This document shows positions 59,882 to 64,000 of a stretch of 64,000 nucleotides of DNA, piece after piece. The position numbers and the translations under genes were made by a program. The number at the start of each line of letters is the position of its first letter. Positions within the stretch are counted from its first letter, which is position 1. The notes under the pieces were generated by a model. That model was not told the origin of the DNA and ran no database searches. It saw only the letters and a program-made list of their open reading frames with translations. Origin of the DNA: CAYPEK01 sp964409645 (GTDB lineage Bacteria > UBP15 > UBA6099); assembly GCA_964409645.1 (NCBI GenBank), contig CAYPEK010000006.1:18207-82206 (forward strand), given 5' to 3'.

Positions 59882-61990
59882 TCAAAAACTCGATTTATCC
59901 ACCGATTTGCAATAATACACTGCGGGCACTTCGGAGCTTGTCAGCTTGCTGCATCTGCCGGCGCTCGCGCGATACCACGATCGCGCTTCATCAATAACGT
60001 ATCGGCGGCCGGAGTCCTCCGCAGGCAGGACAACATAAACGGGGCCGCTTTCCACGCCCGCGTCTTTTAGTTTCGATATGGCGAAATAGTTATTGTACTG
60101 AAAAAGCACGTTGTTATTTTTCTGAAACATTCTGTTTCTGCGCGTATCGAAATTATCGCGTCCAGATTCTCCACCAAGAGGATTCAGGGCGTACTTCTGT
60201 TCTATAAAAAAGAAGAAATGGTCAAGTGGATATACCACAACCGGCAGATTGTTCTTGTTGTTTTCGTCCAGAATCTTCGCCACTGCGTAAATGCCTTTTT
60301 TCATCCGATCGTTCGCGCTATCTCCATATAGCCGTTTGAAATCGCCTCGTACAATTAACAAAGCCGATATTATTACGACAGATGCGACGGCAGCCACCCG
60401 GCCGAGCTTGAATCCGCCTCGCCGTTCGATCTTCAGTAGTGCTTCTTCGGCGAGATATCCGACGTAGATAAAGACAAACGGCAACACAAAAAGATAGTAT
60501 CTGTCCAGCCGGTCCAAAACATTGAATGCCAGCAAAGCCGCCGCGGCGGCAATACCGGCAAACGCCGAAAGCGCCACAGCTCCGCGGAAATCCTTACGGA
60601 AATAAAACGCGCCCGCCGTCAACGGGACTGCACAAAGCAGCATGACCGGCGTCAGACCCGAAAAGAATGGGGCTACCGTTTCGCGCCGTTCCGCGCTGTG
60701 CCACATTGTCGCGTGAAGTATCACAGTCGAGAAAAACAATACTATCAAAATGATAAAAAAGGAATGAGTGTCGAAGATGCGCCTGTCCTGTGGATTGAGT
60801 TGCTTTCTAAGGAAGAAGAAGTAATGAAACAGCATAGCCGCGATTAACGCTACAATCACCGGGTTCGACATAACCGCGAGAGCTGAAACAACCGTCCACA
60901 AGAAAAGCGTTGTCCGTTGCGGCTTCCCTACTGACAGTCCGTACATCAGCAGTGACAAAACTCCGAAACAAATAAATACCGAGTATCCCCTTACGTCGGC
61001 AATCGCAAAAGTAAAGCTGCCGCAGCAAAGCATGGCAACAGGCACCAGCCATGCGATCTGCGGTCTCACACTCCATATCGAAATGCAATAGACAGCCCAC
61101 ATCGCCACTACCAGAAAAACGACGGGAAAACCACGGAGCACGAGAAGGTTCCCGGTGCTGATAAGCAATGGCAGAACAGCCCTGTAAGGGATTGCGGGCA
61201 TGCCGGGATCGCCGGTAACATACGCCATGTACATCCCCCGAGCAGCGGAGCGCGGAAGAAAAAAGTACTCGTCGCATGTAAAATAAGCCCAGTACGAATT
61301 TTTAAAAGCTCCGATAAGCAATATCGTCGCAAATGCGCAACCGAGTGCCGCATACAACCAACGGCCCCGGCCCGGCGGCTGACCGGCGGTTTTACAACCG
61401 GTTGAAACGCCCTCTCCCGCAGCATTAAAAAAGTTCGAAACATCATAAATTAATAAGACGAGCAGCAAATAAATAATTACGGCAATCATCATGTCCGGAA
61501 GGCTTCGCAGAACGAGCGTGAGAGTCTTCAACGGCCCGTACTTCAAAGTGCGTTCGTTTTGCTTAACAGCCTCCACGATTCGCAGAAGCCCACTCTCTTC
61601 GGCGGTCGTGAGCCGCCGGGGAGATTTGTATAATACATTCGATAACTGAGTTCTCGCGAAGCAAGGAATAGACGGCGCCGCGGGTTGAAAAAAAACTTCC
61701 ATCTCTGCGCCGTCCGCCGCCGCAAAACCATACTTCCACACGTGATCCCGCGATAACTCCCTACCGGTGTATTTCCAGCCGAACGGAAGTTTTTCGCCCG
61801 CCTTGTAATCCGGCAGCGTGTCTTTCGTTTTTGCGTCGTACATCTGGTAAAAAGTGAGTCTGAGGCTCGCCACGCTTACCACCACAACAACAATAGTCGC
61901 CGCCGCGAGAAGCGCGAACAACCATACCACAACACTTTTAATCAGTTTCCGCATATACCGCGATTCCGTCTCTCCATTGCTTTCTATCAT
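59882..61990 (-). CDS. Polytopic membrane protein, GT-C-like
   Basis: A 702-residue protein with about 12 hydrophobic segments (N-terminal helix about 15-42, a soluble loop to about 165, then closely spaced helices to about 560) and a C-terminal soluble domain (about 570-702). The loop after the fourth segment (YFTCDEYFFLPRSAARG) places an acidic pair like the first loop of GT-C glycosyltransferases, so a lipid-sugar transferase is possible. The family is not recognised. M13 (MRKLIK) is an alternative start that removes a charged leader. Confidence 0.7.
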   Translation of the reverse strand: MIESNGETESRYMRKLIKSVVVWLFALLAAATIVVVVVSVASLRLTFYQMYDAKTKDTLPDYKAGEKLPFGWKYTGRELSRDHVWKYGFAAADGAEMEVFFQPAAPSIPCFARTQLSNVLYKSPRRLTTAEESGLLRIVEAVKQNERTLKYGPLKTLTLVLRSLPDMMIAVIIYLLLVLLIYDVSNFFNAAGEGVSTGCKTAGQPPGRGRWLYAALGCAFATILLIGAFKNSYWAYFTCDEYFFLPRSAARGMYMAYVTGDPGMPAIPYRAVLPLLISTGNLLVLRGFPVVFLVVAMWAVYCISIWSVRPQIAWLVPVAMLCCGSFTFAIADVRGYSVFICFGVLSLLMYGLSVGKPQRTTLFLWTVVSALAVMSNPVIVALIAAMLFHYFFFLRKQLNPQDRRIFDTHSFFIILIVLFFSTVILHATMWHSAERRETVAPFFSGLTPVMLLCAVPLTAGAFYFRKDFRGAVALSAFAGIAAAAALLAFNVLDRLDRYYLFVLPFVFIYVGYLAEEALLKIERRGGFKLGRVAAVASVVIISALLIVRGDFKRLYGDSANDRMKKGIYAVAKILDENNKNNLPVVVYPLDHFFFFIEQKYALNPLGGESGRDNFDTRRNRMFQKNNNVLFQYNNYFAISKLKDAGVESGPVYVVLPAEDSGRRYVIDEARSWYRASAGRCSKLTSSEVPAVYYCKSVDKSSF

Positions 61991-62065
61991 AGCATTTGAA
62001 CGCGGAGGTTCAAAGACAGCTAAAGCCGCATTTTAGGTGTTATGCTTGTCGGCACAATAACCGCC

Positions 62066-62089
62066 GATATATGGTATTATCCATATATG
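62066..62089. promoter_or_regulatory. Dyad-symmetric site upstream of the secreted-protein gene
   Basis: ATATATGG (62067-62074) and CCATATAT (62081-62088) form an 8-bp perfect inverted repeat around TATTAT, which may serve as a -10 box. A repressor-type operator overlapping the promoter is the simplest reading. It lies 37 bases before the start codon of the next gene. Confidence 0.45.
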
Positions 62090-62125
62090 GCGCTTTGAGA
62101 TATGTTTATGAATGGGAGAATGTCC

Positions 62126-64000
62126 ATGAATAAGAGCTATTCATCATTTATATGGCGGTTGGCGGCGATATGTTTAATCGCATCGTGGGTTGCCTGTGCC
62201 GGCGTGTCCGCGCAACCGGTACAGAACACGGAAGTGAGATTCATCGACACCGACGGAAACGGCACGGACTCCCCCGGAGATGTGTTGACTTACGGTAACA
62301 GCCTCATAACGCTCAAATTTCGATTCGTCGAACTCGCGTCGGAACGTAGAAACGCCGACGCGAAATTCAACGGATACTATCTCGACTCGGCGACTTACCA
62401 CGGCGAAAAGTGTTTCCAGCATCCCGACTGGAAAACCGAGCACGACATCTATCCGACGATTCTTACTAACGACGTCGTCGGCATGTCAGCATTCCTGAAA
62501 AATACAAAGTTATACATCGACAATCCGTTTCTGTGGATGTGGAACGCACGGGGCGACCGGTCGGCTCTGTATGCGAAGCTGGATATTCCGGGAACTCAGG
62601 AGGGTTTGAAACAATCATTCGAGTGGTACACGCTCTATAGTTCGCATCGGATAGAGTCCGGCGCGCTCGTGTTTGTCTCGAACAACGCCCGGGCAAAGCG
62701 TGAAGAGGTCGCTTACAGCATCGACGGCGACTCGCTGACGATAAAATACACAGCCTTCAACAATGCGGCGAGCCCGATGCAGATGACAGGTGTCACAACA
62801 TTTCCCGCAAACCGCATCATAGACACGATGTACACGCCGCCCGACATGAAAGTCGTCCGTAAAATCACACCGACCGCTTTCACCGATAATTACACGTTCC
62901 TCATTGAAAAATCGGACGGCTACAGTGGAAGCGGGATGCTGCTCTGGAGCATCGGCAAGGATACGCTTCTGCACATGAACGGGCTTTTCTCGTGGTTCAG
63001 TTTCAGCGTGCCCGCGGGCGGCTCCGTCTCAAAGTCGATGACAATCCGCTTCAAAAATCAAAACATCGACTCATATTACGCCGACTATCTCGCCGCGAAC
63101 AAAATCAAGTTCGACCCAATCGACTGGGACGAAACCGAGAAGTATCTTGTCTCGAAATTGCCGCTTGTTATCGTGGACGACGGGTATGTGTACCACTCGT
63201 TCGAGTATAACGCGCCTAAGACGACTCACGACTGGCATAACGAGATGACCGGCCGTGCAACCATCGTCCAGTATCTGGCGTCCGGCGGAGCGGAGGACTG
63301 GCTCGACCTGACATCGAAGCTGAACCGGCACTACGACTACATGCTGCACAAAGACCCTAAACACGTATGCTACGGATATTTCAGAGATGTCTCTTACGGA
63401 GCGAGGATGTTCGAGGAATGCTATCCTTGGTCGCAGCCGTACAACGTGGAGTCGTACATCGCCGAATACGCAGTGACAAAAGGCGACAACCTGAAACGCG
63501 CGCTACTTCGCAATTTCGACAAGATGTACGGCGGGCCGCTCTACAACGCCGCCGGGCACAGGTGGCTGTGGAAACGGAACGGAGCAAAGCGCTACGCCGG
63601 CGACTACGGGGTGTTCGACGCGCAGGAGTTCGGCGCGGACGTCATGGTGTCCGCTTACGAGTTCACGGGCGACAGGAAATATCTCGACCGCGCCGTCGAG
63701 GCGATGCGGCGGAACAAGTTCGCGCTGGACAACTTCGGGCTGCTGCTCGAAGACACGTCCGGAATGCCGTCCGTCAACACATCCGCATTCGCCGCTAAAC
63801 TGCTCTTCAAACTCCACGAATACACAGGCAACGAATACTGGAAAGAACGCGCGGTAAAGATATTGAACGCCACACTCTATTCGCGCGTTTACATGGAACC
63901 GTATCCGCCGGAAGACGAGTGGCTCAACGGCGCACTCGCGCGCAAGGACGCCGACTGGATCGGAAATACCGGCGAGCCGCGCACAGGCACCGATTGCGCC
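62126..64000 (+). CDS. Secreted protein with predicted alpha/alpha-toroid, partial at the window edge
   Basis: The open frame runs to the last base of the window (625 codons), so the C-terminus is missing. It starts with a signal peptide (about 8-29, IWRLAAICLIASWVACAGVSAQ). About 300 residues of mainly beta sequence follow, then helix-rich repeats (TSKLNRHYDYMLHKDPK, AEYAVTKGDNLKRALLRNFDK, VSAYEFTGDRKYLDRAVEAMR, LLFKLHEYTGNEYWKERAV) like an alpha/alpha toroid. This beta-then-toroid order resembles the 842-residue gene at 33725, but here exported. A polysaccharide lyase or hydrolase is possible. ATG 62126 is preferred among four in-frame ATGs because GGGAGA lies six bases ahead. Confidence 0.75.
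   Translation, partial: MNKSYSSFIWRLAAICLIASWVACAGVSAQPVQNTEVRFIDTDGNGTDSPGDVLTYGNSLITLKFRFVELASERRNADAKFNGYYLDSATYHGEKCFQHPDWKTEHDIYPTILTNDVVGMSAFLKNTKLYIDNPFLWMWNARGDRSALYAKLDIPGTQEGLKQSFEWYTLYSSHRIESGALVFVSNNARAKREEVAYSIDGDSLTIKYTAFNNAASPMQMTGVTTFPANRIIDTMYTPPDMKVVRKITPTAFTDNYTFLIEKSDGYSGSGMLLWSIGKDTLLHMNGLFSWFSFSVPAGGSVSKSMTIRFKNQNIDSYYADYLAANKIKFDPIDWDETEKYLVSKLPLVIVDDGYVYHSFEYNAPKTTHDWHNEMTGRATIVQYLASGGAEDWLDLTSKLNRHYDYMLHKDPKHVCYGYFRDVSYGARMFEECYPWSQPYNVESYIAEYAVTKGDNLKRALLRNFDKMYGGPLYNAAGHRWLWKRNGAKRYAGDYGVFDAQEFGADVMVSAYEFTGDRKYLDRAVEAMRRNKFALDNFGLLLEDTSGMPSVNTSAFAAKLLFKLHEYTGNEYWKERAVKILNATLYSRVYMEPYPPEDEWLNGALARKDADWIGNTGEPRTGTDCA

Overview
The window is a stretch of chromosome from an uncultured-type bacterium that I cannot place in a phylum. 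It carries bacterial housekeeping genes (ftsZ, leuS). Tat-type and Sec-type signal peptides, a lipoprotein and several periplasmic-looking enzymes suggest a diderm. Coding DNA is clearly GC-rich with short intergenic gaps, while the spacers around ftsZ and the small regulators at 17.1-18.2 kb and 19.3-20.2 kb are much richer in A+T. No rRNA, tRNA, CRISPR array, transposase or phage gene was seen.

Layout. 0.1-8.9 kb (minus strand): hypC-hypD-hypE-hypB, the [NiFe]-hydrogenase maturation genes, run straight into a histidine kinase whose sensor is an iron-only-hydrogenase-like iron-sulfur module. Next come a receiver-PAS-kinase protein, a receiver, a membrane kinase and another receiver. None of these regulators has a DNA-binding output domain. 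9.0-16.6 kb: an MmgE/PrpD protein, a palindromic repeat, a DUF58 plus BatA/vWA pair, a glyoxalase-fold protein, an aminotransferase cut by an in-frame UAG, and an unknown protein. 16.8-20.0 kb: two small divergent DNA-binding proteins with good promoters, a solitary ftsZ and a ModE-like regulator. 20.2-24.6 kb: leuS and an MFS transporter with a large inserted domain, followed by a second palindromic element.

24.9-42.2 kb is mostly one plus-strand run after a minus-strand flavodoxin-type reductase. It holds a B12-type radical SAM protein, a TPR membrane protein, a Tat DUF362 protein, an AmrS-type radical SAM enzyme with a Tat-like leader, a DUF362-ferredoxin protein, a PfkB kinase, a predicted glycan-processing protein, a UroD-like protein, a double-thioredoxin lipoprotein, a DUF2723-TPR membrane protein and a GT2 glycosyltransferase. 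42.2-44.9 kb (minus) is a DUF5989 / carbamoyltransferase / SxtJ-like group with a small zinc-ribbon gene.

45-64 kb is mixed: DUF763, a secreted esterase-like hydrolase, DUF3108, small membrane or Cys-rich proteins, a geranylgeranyl-reductase-like flavoprotein, a hybrid kinase, a protein made almost wholly of TPRs, a GT4 glycosyltransferase, an exported metallo-beta-lactamase-fold protein, a periplasmic-type beta carbonic anhydrase, two unknown envelope proteins, and a secreted protein that runs off the right edge. Cell-envelope and glycan work, iron-sulfur/radical chemistry and phosphorelay signalling are the recurring themes. The most unusual items are the hydrogenase-like sensor kinase joined to the hyp genes, the UAG-split aminotransferase, the domain-inserted MFS transporter, and the Tat/radical-SAM/DUF362 cluster.
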